The translations under genes were made by a program, and so were the position numbers. A stretch of DNA of 64,000 nucleotides from Stichopus chloronotus. Lineage: Eukaryota > Echinodermata > Holothuroidea > Aspidochirotida > Stichopodidae. The notes under the pieces were generated by a model that did no database searches, was not told the origin of the DNA, and saw nothing but the letters and a program-made list of their open reading frames with translations. Positions 44,521 through 56,750 of this stretch are shown in pieces; position 1 is the first letter of the stretch; each line of letters begins with the position of its first letter. The stretch lies in assembly GCA_021234535.1 (NCBI GenBank), contig CM037833.1:4222397-4286396 (forward strand), read 5' to 3'.

Positions 44521-45879
44521 CAAGTTGCATGCCTGAGACCAGCAGCACTGCCTTCACGTCGTTAAGGAAAGTATGATGTTTGCAATGTACCAACATGGCA
44601 TACAAAAAATAAGCTGATATCATTCTGAAACCGCTCAGGTGTACCAATAAATATCTACAAAAGCGCCAAATAAGCAAACATTTAATAAATTAAACATTTG
44701 TCATAGAAGACATTGCGTTTGATTTTTTTTTTAATGGGATGAAATTATTCTTCGGCAGTTATTAACAGCATTTCTGTGAGAAATGTATCATTTGTAAAGA
44801 AGGCCACCGTCCGTCTTTGTGTTGAATAATCTATCAATCTCTGTCCACTTGTATTGATTTTTTTTTTCTGTGAAGCAAAACTTTGAGACAACTTTGTATG
44901 CAAATCTTACACAAGATACTCACCTCTTCAACTGAGAATTAGTCACTTTCACAGTACTGACCATTGTTTTGTTACAAATGGTTTTCCTTGGACTATGGCT
45001 GCCACAAATTTTGCAAATTTCGGAAAGTGCAGTTTAAGATATGTTAGATCTTTCAGGATAGAATATTTCAGTTAAAACTACCGCTGAGTCGAATCATCAC
45101 TAAAAATCACTCAGGGAGGCACTTTCAATAATGTATAAATCATACACGGTTAATGTAAGCCTCCGGGCCTCTCTGTTACGTGTAAAGTGCACACGTAATT
45201 AAGTCACACTTATTGCCAAATATTATTTCCACAAACGTCGAACAGAACTTTCCAATCATCAAGAGCGGTTGAAACGCAAGGGTTTGAATGGTGCCAACTG
45301 CTAATTCATGAAACATGCTTATTCAATGACATGCTTCCTCGGCAAGTCTGGCCCTACATGTGCAAACGTTGGAGTTGTTAGCATATAGTGTTTCACGCAA
45401 AGGGTTGACGCAAATGCACCAGTTTCTTTTGCTTTGAATCACAAAACATACATTTGGAGCTGATCTTCATCGCTGGGATCCAGCAATTGCTTTAGGGGGG
45501 AGAGGAAGGGGATTGGGGCCTACACTTCGAGGATGATTCGAAGAAGCACCTTTAGTGTTGCATGGGGTCTGACGCTTGAGGCCCCTTAGAGGTGCAGAAG
45601 CAGGCAAGGGAACCCATGGGAGTACTCGCAATGTCAACAAAGAAAATCAGTTTGAACTGATGTCAAGGACTATATATGATCATACACCAGAAATGTCCTG
45701 CAAAAATTTGAGGTATATGCTTGATTTTATTTTTCTGTAATTATATTTTTCTTGGTCGCAGTAAGGGACTGGGTGGGAGATGCTAGTCCCCCACTTAAAA
45801 AGATTTAGAAAGACCCTCATAGACAATGTTGGCAATATAATTGCAAAGGGTGTTTTCAAGGAAAAATTTTGTTTCCCCT
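44521..45879. other. Non-coding stretch; nothing recognised
   Basis: No exon is supported. Runs of eight to nine T are frequent. Confidence 0.4.
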
Positions 45880-45975
45880 TTAAGGTGAAGTATATTTCCC
45901 CCTAAAGCTTTTATATTTCCCTGTTTGAGCACAGGATGGGTATAATTCCCCTTATGGTTTACGAATAACTGTTTT
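45880..45975 (+). repeat. GGGGAAATATA repeat family, copy 2
   Basis: CCTTTAAGGTGAAGTATATTTCCCCC, TTTTATATTTCCCTG and ATAATTCCCCTTATGGTTTA match the end of 43137-43500 in order and orientation. Confidence 0.55.
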
Positions 45976-48714
45976 TATTTAATGTTAGATGCTTCAATGA
46001 GCCATTGTAGTATTGAGTGATATAGGCTGATACAAAATGAAAAACAATGTCTATGTAACCTGTTCATTCAAATATGCACTGTCCTTCTGCAACAGGTTTG
46101 GTCCCTCATTAGTACAAACTAAGGGAATTTAGACAAGAGATTAAGCACCCCAGTATCCATAAAAGATATGTGTAGTCCTGAAAACCTTAAAAGATAATGA
46201 TATTAACAATAATAAATAAAACAATACTGAATAGATCGACCAAGATGGACCACCAGTGACTGTACAATTCTAAGAGAAGTCCAGCAACAACAAAAACAAA
46301 AACAAAAAATGAAGTATTTTGTTTCAGTCAAATGTATTAAAGGCACTGCAAAACTACTCATTCTAATCACTATTACAGAAGAGTAAAAAAGCAATTGAAT
46401 TATAAAAAGATGTATCTATTTGTTCAGTGAGACATGTAAGCTAAATAACAACTACTGGCTGGTCAACTGGGAGCTGAGTCTGCCATAGGTATTGTGATTG
46501 TAGTTGGTAGACCATAATATATTTGACAAATCCATAATACCAACAAAAACCATGGTTTCCACTGAAGGGTGTGGGGCTTGAATTTTAGAAACATAGGTCA
46601 ACAGCTATAAGTAAAAACTACCGTGAAGGCCAGTTTTCACATACATTGAAAACTATCTAGCTGACATTTCATCACCACCTGTAGTATGGCACAATAAGTT
46701 AATGTGGCAGCACATGTTTTTACTCAATATGCAACAGTTTGAAAACTGGAGAGTGATTGCAAATCTTAGCCTCAAATGTAAGGTTAGTGACAAGAAATTA
46801 ATATTACGCCCACTGCATTTTAGATATGATGTCAACACGGGGGTTATCACTTTTACACATAAGAGACCATATACCTGCCAAAAGCTATGTACAATATGAC
46901 TATGCAAGCATATCAATTACTACACTAAAATAATATTATCATGCAGTATAACTACAGAGTATATGCAAATAAAAAGTGTTCGATATGTCCACTTTTGACT
47001 CTACATGATGCTTACTGGTATCCCAGCGAAAAATGAAAATGTTGGTGCACCTTCATTCTCTGTGCTATACCTTAATCCAGCATGGATATACAGGTAGTAA
47101 GGATACATACTGACACATGCAAACATATACTTGACTAGATATATTTGTCAGCCTTTTAGAAAAAGAAATCAAAACAAGAGTTTTCAAGGGGAGGTTGAAT
47201 TACAGTGCTATGGCAGAAATAACGCCTTTAGTAAAATCTACTAAGTGTATATAACTGTGACCAAGGAGGTGAAATTTAATAGGAAATACATCAGAAACTC
47301 CATTCTTTGTACCACCTACAGTAGCATGCTGCAACAAAAGATCGAGCCAACCTACCAGTTGTCAAGAGAAATAAAAAATGTAACCCCAGAATAAAATATT
47401 TGTTTTGTAATTAAGTGTTACATTACCATTACTGCCAAACTACTGCACACAAATTACAATCACACCAAGAGTGTTTATCTGGTCACCATTATAGGTTACA
47501 TCTTTTAACAGAAACTGCCAGTCAAGTACAAAAAGTTATACAAAACCTTATCTTTCTTGAGTTTCTTCACATACACATCAAACACACAGTCTCAGATGGG
47601 CTATAAGCATATTTAGTATTTTTGGCCCAATCAGGTCAAACTCTTTAGCTTTCCAATAAAATGTAACATTACATCAAATCAATGCATTAAGAATCATGAT
47701 TCCACTGGGATGCTCTTCACAGTAACTTGGCTCTCACTGATTCTTGAAAAGAGTTAGTAACCTAGCTTTCAACCCAAAAATGAATAAAAATTGCACCTAC
47801 TTTTAGATCATTTATGGCACTTGATGATGTATTTGTAAATAAATTCCCATATACTTCTGAAAAATAAGTTTTGCCACAGCACTTCATTTAACAGTGTCCA
47901 TGCTACATGCAAAACATTTCACACAGGAAGTTTCCAGTGAACGTGTCATTAATCTCTCGGAAAGATAAACTTAACCAAGATGTTCACTTAGTTCCTAACT
48001 TAACTGTAACATAATATTCTACAATATTTGTGGCAGAGGGCTCAAGTTTAATCAGTTGCCCAAATTGTAGAACAACATACTGGAATGAGATAAAAGGTTA
48101 GATGCAGGACCCAGCTACTGAACTGGTGAGGCTAGTGTAAATGGAGCTTGCCATCTGGAAAATGATACTTGCCAATGACAAGTTGGTGACCTTTTTTATG
48201 GAGCCCTGCAACCTAGTTATCACAAACAACACGATTCAATGGGTATTACAGGTGTTAGGAACTTAATGTACATTTAATGAAATTTATTAAGTCCTCATGA
48301 TATTCATGTGTGGAATTCAACTGAAAAAGAGATCTGCTGAGAACAAGAAAAGAGTGTTTCATTAGATACACATAAGCTCTAAGGAAACATGATTTGTGCT
48401 TTTCTGACAAGGATCCTTTCAAAACTACATGACATACTACCTACATGACAAACCCTCCTCTTTTCTGATGCAAATGAAGTTAATTTAAGGAATTAAAATA
48501 CAAAACAGAAGAAACAATCAGTAGAATGAGTGCTTAAAAATAGCAGCCCCTTAGTATTCCTGATATGTTATGAAACAAACTGTATCTCCATATATAACCA
48601 CATGGACCCTCTCAACTGTCCATTTCCTACAATCAGCCCTCACTCTCCCCTTGAAACTTCATCATAGTGCTTCACAAAGCATGTTCATGTCAACAGAAGG
48701 TGAAATTTCCCACT
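45976..48714. other. Intergenic DNA downstream of the YR gene
   Basis: No exon, RNA gene or element could be supported over 2.7 kb. The text is AT-rich and non-repetitive at the scale I can read. The 3' UTR of the minus-strand YR gene should lie at its right end. Confidence 0.45.
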
Positions 48715-51700
48715 TTAAGTTGAATCTGAGCTCCATTCATTCTCCCTGTTGTTTGTCCTTTGATTTTTTAGTCTCACATCATTCATAACTTTAGTATGAA
48801 TGGTCTTCCATTCTTTGGAAAAAGTTGGATTTTCTTTAAGGAACTCCATGATTTCTCTCTTTCCTGAAATGTTAACAGAAAAAAAATGGTATACATTTGT
48901 TTAATCTCAAACATTAATCAGAGAGAAGAGCTGTCAAAAGGTTTGTTGTTAAGATGAATTGGTTCTCAATTTCTCACAGCTAAAACATTTACCAGAAAAT
49001 ACCCAAGGCTAATGCACATATCAGCATCTCATTGTATTTTTCAACTGCAGTGCCATGAGATTTCTGAACAGTTCATACAGTATGGATTACTGCCACTCTT
49101 GAATTTCAAGTTCTTTTAACTTGGCAGCACAAGGGATACTTTCTTCTCAATATACATTCTTTGATGTCTGATCTGCAAGTACGATTCACATTCAATCATT
49201 TTGAATTCAACTGCAATTCAAATCAGTCAAACTGGTGTAGAAGTAACTAATTTCATTGCATACAGAGTGTATGCCTCTTATTCCAATCAAAGCAAAGTTC
49301 AACTATCTCATAATGCAACAAGAGAAAACAATACCTGGCAATTTTTTCTCTGCTACTCCTTTATAGTAATCTTTGAAGTACACAGCAACAGCTTCAGCCT
49401 CATCTTTTGTCCATGTTTTGTATGTTCGAACTGTATTTATGTAAGAGAAAGAAAATCAGAATGAACTTGTTTTCTACAACAAATTATACATCAAAATGAT
49501 CAAAACGAATATGAACATGTAACCAACGAATACTGCGAACGGAAGTACACTGCAAAACCTTGTAGGGTTCATCAAATATCAGCACTTTCTGAGAAAGAAA
49601 AACAGAATCATAAAACCCAATACAAACGAAAACCAACAGACAAAGGACAAACGCATGCCCACCCACTCGTCATCTTAACTCACATCCAACCACCCTCTGA
49701 AAGAGGAGAAGCAGGCAATATGTACATAAAACAGTAACATTGAGAGAACAAAGCAATGTACTACTTGGTACATACTAATGAAGTACCTGTTCAAGTTTTT
49801 TTCTAAAGAAAGTTAAGAAACTAAAGAGAGCTTGTCCTTTAGTACAGTGAAAAGGCACAGTAATGCACTGCAAAATATTTAACAACACTTAACAAATAAT
49901 TACTAGTTCCAGATCAAATAGAAATATATCTATGAATTTGACATTAACCACCTTTAATTCAATATGCTAATGATATCAATATTAAACTTAACATGCATTA
50001 AAAATGAAAAGAAAGCTTATTTGTTACAAACCAGTCACTGAAAGCAGATAATTCGTTACAACTTGTTTGTTGCAGATTGCATGATAATGTTAAGACAATG
50101 TTTGCATAATAAGTAAATAATACAATAGATGCATTGGAAGAGATAGAACGGCCATTATGGAACCTTGAGGCAAACCACAGGGTATGCTAAGAAAGTCAGA
50201 ATTAATACCTCAATAAGATTTAAATTGTTTTCTGTTTGAAAATAGCTAGCAAACTAAAAAAATGCACCCCTTTCAAAGTAATGATTCGATTTATGAAAAA
50301 GTATTCCACATCAACAGAGTAAGGCCTTCGATAAATTGAGAACTATAATGGCAGTATTATTGTTGTTTATGGACTGTGTTAAGTTGTTTACGGCATCATT
50401 AAGTGCCATATCAGTAGATAGAACAGGATGAATACCATACTGAACAATGAAAAGAATATTATCCTTATCTAAAAAGTTAGAAAGTCTGTTGCAAACAATA
50501 CCTTCAAGAATTTTGGAGAAACAGGGTGAGATGAAAATTGGTCTATAGTTAACAAAACAATTGCGATCACCTTTGTAAAAGATCAGAACATGACATCATT
50601 ACTTTCAGATGTTCTACTGGGAATTGAAAAAGAAGCTTGGATGATGTTATTGATCAAGTTTGCAACTCGGTTCTTTTTTGTCCAAAGTGACCTGCCTAGA
50701 AAGCTTAAGTCATAATACAGTCTAGCACTTGATTGAGCATGTGATCCCATTTTATTGGGTATAGTATTACTACCATCTACTACCATTATCCAAAAAGTTG
50801 AAACGTAGAGACATGATGAACACAATAAGTAAAGAAATTTATTGATACTAATTGACATCAAAGTCATAATAGTTGTCATTCTTAAACACTATCTGCATCA
50901 CTTGAAATTTCAGGTATTTGGTGGGGATAAAAACTCATCCACATCTAAAAGACATTCACTTTTGAGGATAACAGTTCAAAAATATGTTAAAAGAGACTTA
51001 GATGTTCAGGCAAATGAATGGCTTTGAATGTGATGACAAAAAAGGGTTAATTGAAATTTGAAATGAATGAATAATATGGACTTTGACAAACTATGATAAT
51101 GGTTTTACCTTTAGACACATCTAGGGTAGAAGTTGAAATAGTAGACTCACTGACCGCATATACGACTTCATCTATAAAAGAACACAAGAAAGCCTATGAG
51201 GAAATGTTACTTTAATTTGGTTTTTAGTAAAGTAGTAAATGTACACCAACCGTATACATGGTATACAGGAACAAAAGCATGTCCAAATGTGTTGCCCCAA
51301 CGGGTAAATTTCTGTTTCTTGGATAATCTTTTTTCTTTTTTTTTTAAAACATGCCCGGTAATCTACGCGGCGTGGGACACACCACCTAGGCTAAACAAAG
51401 ATGTAGATATTTTTGTGTAATGTCCTAAGGTCTCTCGGAGTGAAACAACCAAGGTATCCCATGCACCGAAGCCATTTTGGGGAGGTAAAGAATGATTCTA
51501 TTTTTGACAATCAGGTATCTTAATAAGGATGTGCTGTATCTATCATGAGGTTTTACAATGTATAGGATGTCTGTAAGTATCTGGAAGACTACCAGCTTTT
51601 TGATTGCGGCAGGGGGCGATGTGAGGAAGGAAGAAGTATGTTTTCTCTACAGTATCTCACTTTTCGGTGAGGGGAGGTAAGGGACGACTAAAGGGATTTT

Positions 51701-54700
51701 TTTTTTTGGTGAGCCGAGAATCATTTATATGACCAGTTACAAGTGAATTGATTACAATAAATGCATATTCGCTAGCATATTTAGACCTTACCATTAACCA
51801 ACATCATGTGGAAAATTTGTATTTCTGACAAGCCAGAAAATTTGACACATTTTCTGAAGACAAAATTCCCAAGATCACAAGACACCATGAAATTCCAAGG
51901 TCTTGGTTAAAGCTCAAGAAGGTTACACTGGTGTAAGCTACTCGAACCCTGTTCAATATTAACATTGGCCACAGGCAGGGAGTTCTGATGCACAGTAACA
52001 TTACTGCAAACAAGCCATGGACTAAAGGAGTGTGACTGAGTACACATGCCAGACTAGATTTAGCTCCACAAATCCTGCTCACCATTGAAAAACAAAAAAC
52101 ATTGCCACAGTGTCCAAACTACTTCAAAAGTTCTACCAATTAAAAAGGAATTTAACCCTGTACTCTGTCAAAAAAGTAGGCAGATGTACTATGAAGGTGT
52201 TCCCATCATAGTGTCATAGCAGAACACTAGTAGCATGGCTGAGGGAGTAAGTACGGTGGACAGATCATTGCATTCCTATTTTGAGGAATAAATTTTCTCA
52301 AATTTATTTGTTCTTTCACCCTTTTAAAGTAAATTGTCCATCAAAACTGTCATTTTCAAAATCTAATGTGTTGCATTTTAATTTTAAGTTCCATTTCTCA
52401 TTTTTTTTCCACTTGCGACTCACTAACAAAAATATAATTTGATATCCCAGAGGTGGTACCCAAAGTTAGGACTGGAGCAGATCAGTCAGTTCTATGAGAT
52501 CTACTTTGTATGCATGGAAAGTTTATGTGAAAAAAATGTTAAATAAATTAGAAAATGCAAGGAACAGGAAGTTATTGCATACCTTTTTTAGCAGTTGACT
52601 GGTGGGAACTGCTTTCTGCCTCCAAGATTTCACCCTCATGTTGTTCCTCCTCTGAGGGATCTGTTGAATAAATAAAGTGAAATGTAAAAAGAACATCTAC
52701 AGGGGAATTCTCACCTTCAATATAACCTAGAAAACCTACTGTATGTGTTTCTGCACCATATTTCATCAACGAGAGAGGGATGATAGGAAGTGAATGGTAA
52801 GAAGGGGGTGATGAGGAAGAGGAGTAGTAGGAAGAGGTAGAAGGACAAGTTTTCACAAAACTCTTGATAAGAAGAAATATAGATAGGCCATCATTGTAAC
52901 ATGTTGGAATAACAGGTTTTCAGTCAAATCCTCATTTTTTTTGTTGTTGCTCACCTTCATCAATGGTCTGGAGTCTTCGTCCAACCACTGTTAGTTCTTT
53001 GACAGCAAGAGGAGTCTGATAGATGTTACAATTTGTTTCTTTGGAATGTCCAAGATGCTTGTAAAAAAAATTCACGATCCGACTCTGGTACATCCATGAG
53101 AGCGAAGAGTGTACTAACCCTGTGCCTGTTCTTGGTTGCCGTAACAAGTGATCTTGACTTCATCTCCAAATTATTGCAACACTGTTGAACAGCATGCCAG
53201 CCAGACACATGATTTGGTGACCCATTGATACTTGGGAAGAGGTATGGATTTGCTTTGTTGGTAGATGCATCCTGACGCCAGGTTTCAGAACAAAGCTTTC
53301 GGATAGGCTCTAAGGTGTCAGCTGGAAATAACACTGGTACTAGGTGCTTGCTCCCTTTGCCACTTTGGTAGGTTATTTGCAAGGATGCTGCCAGAGTTTT
53401 GTCAAGACCCTCCAAGCTTTCCAAGTGGTTAGAATCCAACCATGATTGGTTCTCTGCATCTCTCCACTCCTGCAGAAACAGCCGTGAGGGCTCTCCTCCC
53501 CGCCTAGCATTGAAAAGGGTGAGGCGGCATACCACCAGATCGCGAAGCTCTACGAAACGATGGACATCTGCAGTTTCAGATTCTGAGAGTTGTGCCATCT
53601 TCTGGAGTGTGTATACCCGTAACTTCGTAATGTCATCCTCATCTCGCAATGTCTCAGGTCTTCTCAGCTTCACTTGTCTCTGCTGTAGTGTTTTGTACAC
53701 TGCATCACCGAACAAGTAGTTGTAATTCAATTCCAGCACTTCAGTGAACTTGTCGATCTCTTCTGCATCTTTGTCGTTGTCATCAATAAGATATGATGCC
53801 TTCAGGATTTTAGCTGCAGATTTCAGAAGGTAGTAAAGGGCATTCTTCAGACCAGCTTTCACTGACATTGTGCCATTAGTTTCTTTTGTTGTGTAGCTCT
53901 CGATGGCAAATTCAAGGTGAGAAAAGTTGCTGCGTTTCAAAAGGTCAGAAAGGTTCCCGTCTTCAGGCATCCCTCCTTCACACTCTTGTTGGTTTTTGAA
54001 CTCTTGATATAGTGATCCGAGCCTTCTCATGTCTGCCATAACAGAGCGTCTTACTTCAATCCTCTTGTCCACCTTTCTTCTCTGTTTGTACCACAGCCTA
54101 CGGCCAATTGATAGAAGGACTGGATCAGAGGTGCAAAAGATACCAATTTTGTCGCGGCGAAATTTGGTCAAGACTTCAGTGAGAAACTCACTGCTGGCAT
54201 CTTCATCACATGAAAATAGCTGGACAGGCACAGCAACTGATGGGACAGATGCTTCACCCTGGCAGCTGACTGTATGCCTCTTCATGTAACTTTTTGCATA
54301 GAAGCCAGAGCAATGGGAGCACATGACCAGGCCATTATCCTTCTTAGCACATCTTTCTCTTTGATAAGAAGGGTTTTCTTCTTTAGCTTGATCTTTGTTA
54401 ACCTTCAAAATGCCCTGCTTCTTAAAAGATGCCATTGCAGCTGTCTTTTCCTTCTTTGGTAGAGCAAGAGCGTCTGCTACGCACTTTTCATCTTTATGTT
54501 GTGTTTCAATATGCTGTGATAATTTTGACTTTAGAGTATTACAGAATGGACACAGCCTATAGGGTTTCTTGTATGGTACATACTTTTTGTCTGTGTTCAC
54601 CTCTCCAGCAGAGGGACTTGATGTCACGTCACACAGCACAGACTTATCGGGGAGAGCTGAGTTATTATTCTGTGTTGATCTTTTTTGAATACACAGAGCA

Positions 54701-55437
54701 GGTTCATCACTAGATGATGGCTGTATGTCAGCTGTAGAATAAGTGTCACATGCTGAGTTGCCATCTATATCCTCATGACTTTCATCATCACTTTCTTCAT
54801 GACTTTCATCAGACTCATGAAACTTGGAAGGTCGGTATGTTTCATCACTGGAATAACTGTCAATCACTGAATCAGTCTCAATGTCACCGCTGCTGCTTCT
54901 AATTCTTTCCTCAACTGAGTTCAGATGCTTGGGAGATACACAAGTGTTCTCGTCACCCACCTTTGCAAGAGACGAATGAGATGATGCTGGGACAGTTACC
55001 GACAGATTACATGGGTCAGTGACCATGGAGACTTCATTGTCATCCTGTGATGACCTTCTGTAAGGACACTGGCCAGATTCCTTGCTAGCGGATGGCTCAC
55101 AATCAGTTCTAGGAAAACTGGCACAAAGTGGGTTTCCCTCTCTAGGATCATCTCTATCATCAGACTGAGCAAACATGGAAGGGGTGAATGATCCATCATC
55201 TGCAGAGTGTGAGCCACTGTCACTGTATGAATCAATCTCAATGTCCCTACTTTTGTGGCAAGCAGTCGTTTCATCCTCAGACTCCAGAACTCTCTCTTCC
55301 TGTGGTTTAGATATTCCTGGAGAATTAAGGTGGTCATCCTCAGCAGACAGAACATTTGGGTCAGACATTGCCAGAAGCATACTCATCGCAGACTCATCAC
55401 TCTTTTCCATCTGTTCAGTAGGAAAAAACATTGACAT
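48715..55437 (-). CDS. Tyrosine-recombinase-family (Crypton-like) protein, five exons, one homopolymer frameshift
   Basis: Exons: 55437-52955, 52660-52583, 51171-51109, 49430-49335 and 48863-48715 (TAA). All introns are GT-AG and phase 1. Residues 1-290 are acidic, Ser-rich repeats (DIEIDSYSDSGS, DIETDSVIDSYSS). Zinc fingers follow at about 296 (CPFC...H...H) and about 379 (CSHC...H...C). The recombinase domain has LTLFNARRGGEPSR (first Arg, about 646), YQSGKGSKHLVP (Lys), KNRHRVSTL (about 774), HLGHS and NIYQTP (Tyr). Exons 4-5 add a Myb-like YKTWTKDEAEAVAVYF region with a WKTI...VMND end. An 8-T run at 53063-53070 puts HLGHS one base out of frame. With that base discounted, the total is a whole number of codons, about 955 residues. 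Such proteins derive from YR (Crypton-like) transposons; many animal copies are unstudied. Exons of a SET domain lie upstream. Confidence 0.85.
50060..50600 (-). mobile_element. Decayed non-LTR retrotransposon RT fragment in intron 3 of the YR gene
   Basis: The minus strand reads YKGDRNCFVNYRPIFISPCF and SKILEGIVCNRLSNFLDKDN, then QYGIHPVLSTDMALNDAV and IVLNLSKAL. After breaks comes IPCGLPQGSIM. These are the fingers and palm of a CR1/jockey-like LINE RT (NYRPIS, KAFD, GxPQGS). The YADD box is not reached. It lies in the same orientation as the host gene. Confidence 0.75.
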
Positions 55438-56750
55438 CTTTGTAATATTGCCAAATGAAGATAACCTTCTGATAGGGTTATAACAACTAGTGTACAGTAT
55501 ATGCCACCTACTTTTCTGAAGTTACTGAAATTTTTTTTTTTCAGGTGTACCATGATACATGTAGCTCAAAGCTTGCATGAGAGGCATACTGTAATAGTTG
55601 TCCACAAATGTAGTTTTCTTGAAAATGTCAGTGCATAGATCTCTCAAGAATTTAAAGGCAGAATATGAAGTCTAAGGAACAGCAACAGTTTACATCACAA
55701 TTTAACCATTCTGACCATTTACAGTTAGTGACTTGTTACATAGTAATGACAATAAGATCAAGATCATTTTTGAGGCACAGTATCACAAATTAATACTGCA
55801 AGATGAGAAGCAATCTCACATAATATATAGGCTGCATAAATAAATTTAATCTACCACATAAGTATTAATATATAGCTAGCTGAACGATGTGAAATGATTA
55901 TACTTCATGGCAATCGTTACTTTAGTTGGGTAATTTATACTCATAGGTAATGTGCATGATGTAGGTGGGACTTTGCTGAAGTCAACTGTTTGAAGGGACT
56001 TGCACTTGAACTAGACTTGAGCTACAGCTAAAATTTTTTTCAGAGGGAGAGCACAGGTGGGGGGAGGGTAAAGTTTTCAATAGAAGGTAGGGTTACAACT
56101 TTTGATGAGGAGAATAGAGTGGACTCAATAGTCTCATTTTGGTAGGAACACAGGCCAGTGATTTAAGGGACAGGTGTACAGGTAGTTACCACAGTAGATA
56201 AGCCTGAGGAACTCAAGGAACCTGTGTCAACAATGTTTAATTCAGTGTGTTGTGTCACTACTTAAATCCCAGCTTTTGAACGATTTCTGGTTAGGTTAGG
56301 TTAGCGATGGCAATTCAAACTGATCTGTACTGTTATCTATTGAATGGCTACAAAATCATACAGTCACTTTTTCTACAACTTTCTACCCATTGGTGATATC
56401 ATACTTGTCAGCACACAAACGAATGGCTACTTGAACAAGTTATAGTTAATGGTGACATAAGTTGTATTTTAATTGAAGCATATCTTTCAACCAGTCCATT
56501 TTTTCCATCATAGTGATGTTGCATTCAGAACTATAGAAAATCAAATTTCAAAAGCATTATAAAAATCCAGTTCGGCTGGAATTTATCCGGCCAGAGTTCA
56601 ACTAAGATCAGGGCAAATCTGGTCAGACAATATTTTAAAATTAAGCCTTGTGCATGCATCCCCACTACTATTCCAGTGTCATTTCTGGCCGCCAAAGCAG
56701 ATCCATGAAGTATATGTTTAAAATAGTACACATGTATAAGAATGAGATAT
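55438..56750. other. 5' flank of the long YR exon; no gene seen
   Basis: The YR frame stays open for about 25 codons upstream of the ATG at 55437, back to a TAA, with a pyrimidine-poor TTCAG just before it. This exon may therefore be internal. No further exon could be assigned. Confidence 0.4.

Noticed and set aside
43553..44677. Several ORFs of 70-108 codons around the GC-rich repeat pieces
   Set aside because: They overlap on both strands, follow repeat sequence and have no protein-family features.
52572..52856. 94-codon ORF with Ser/Pro-rich start
   Set aside because: Only 52660-52583 is an exon of the YR gene; the remainder is intron read in frame.
56289..56304. GGTTAGGTTAGGTTAG, telomere-like repeat
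   Set aside because: Only three units, not extended; too short for an interstitial telomere.
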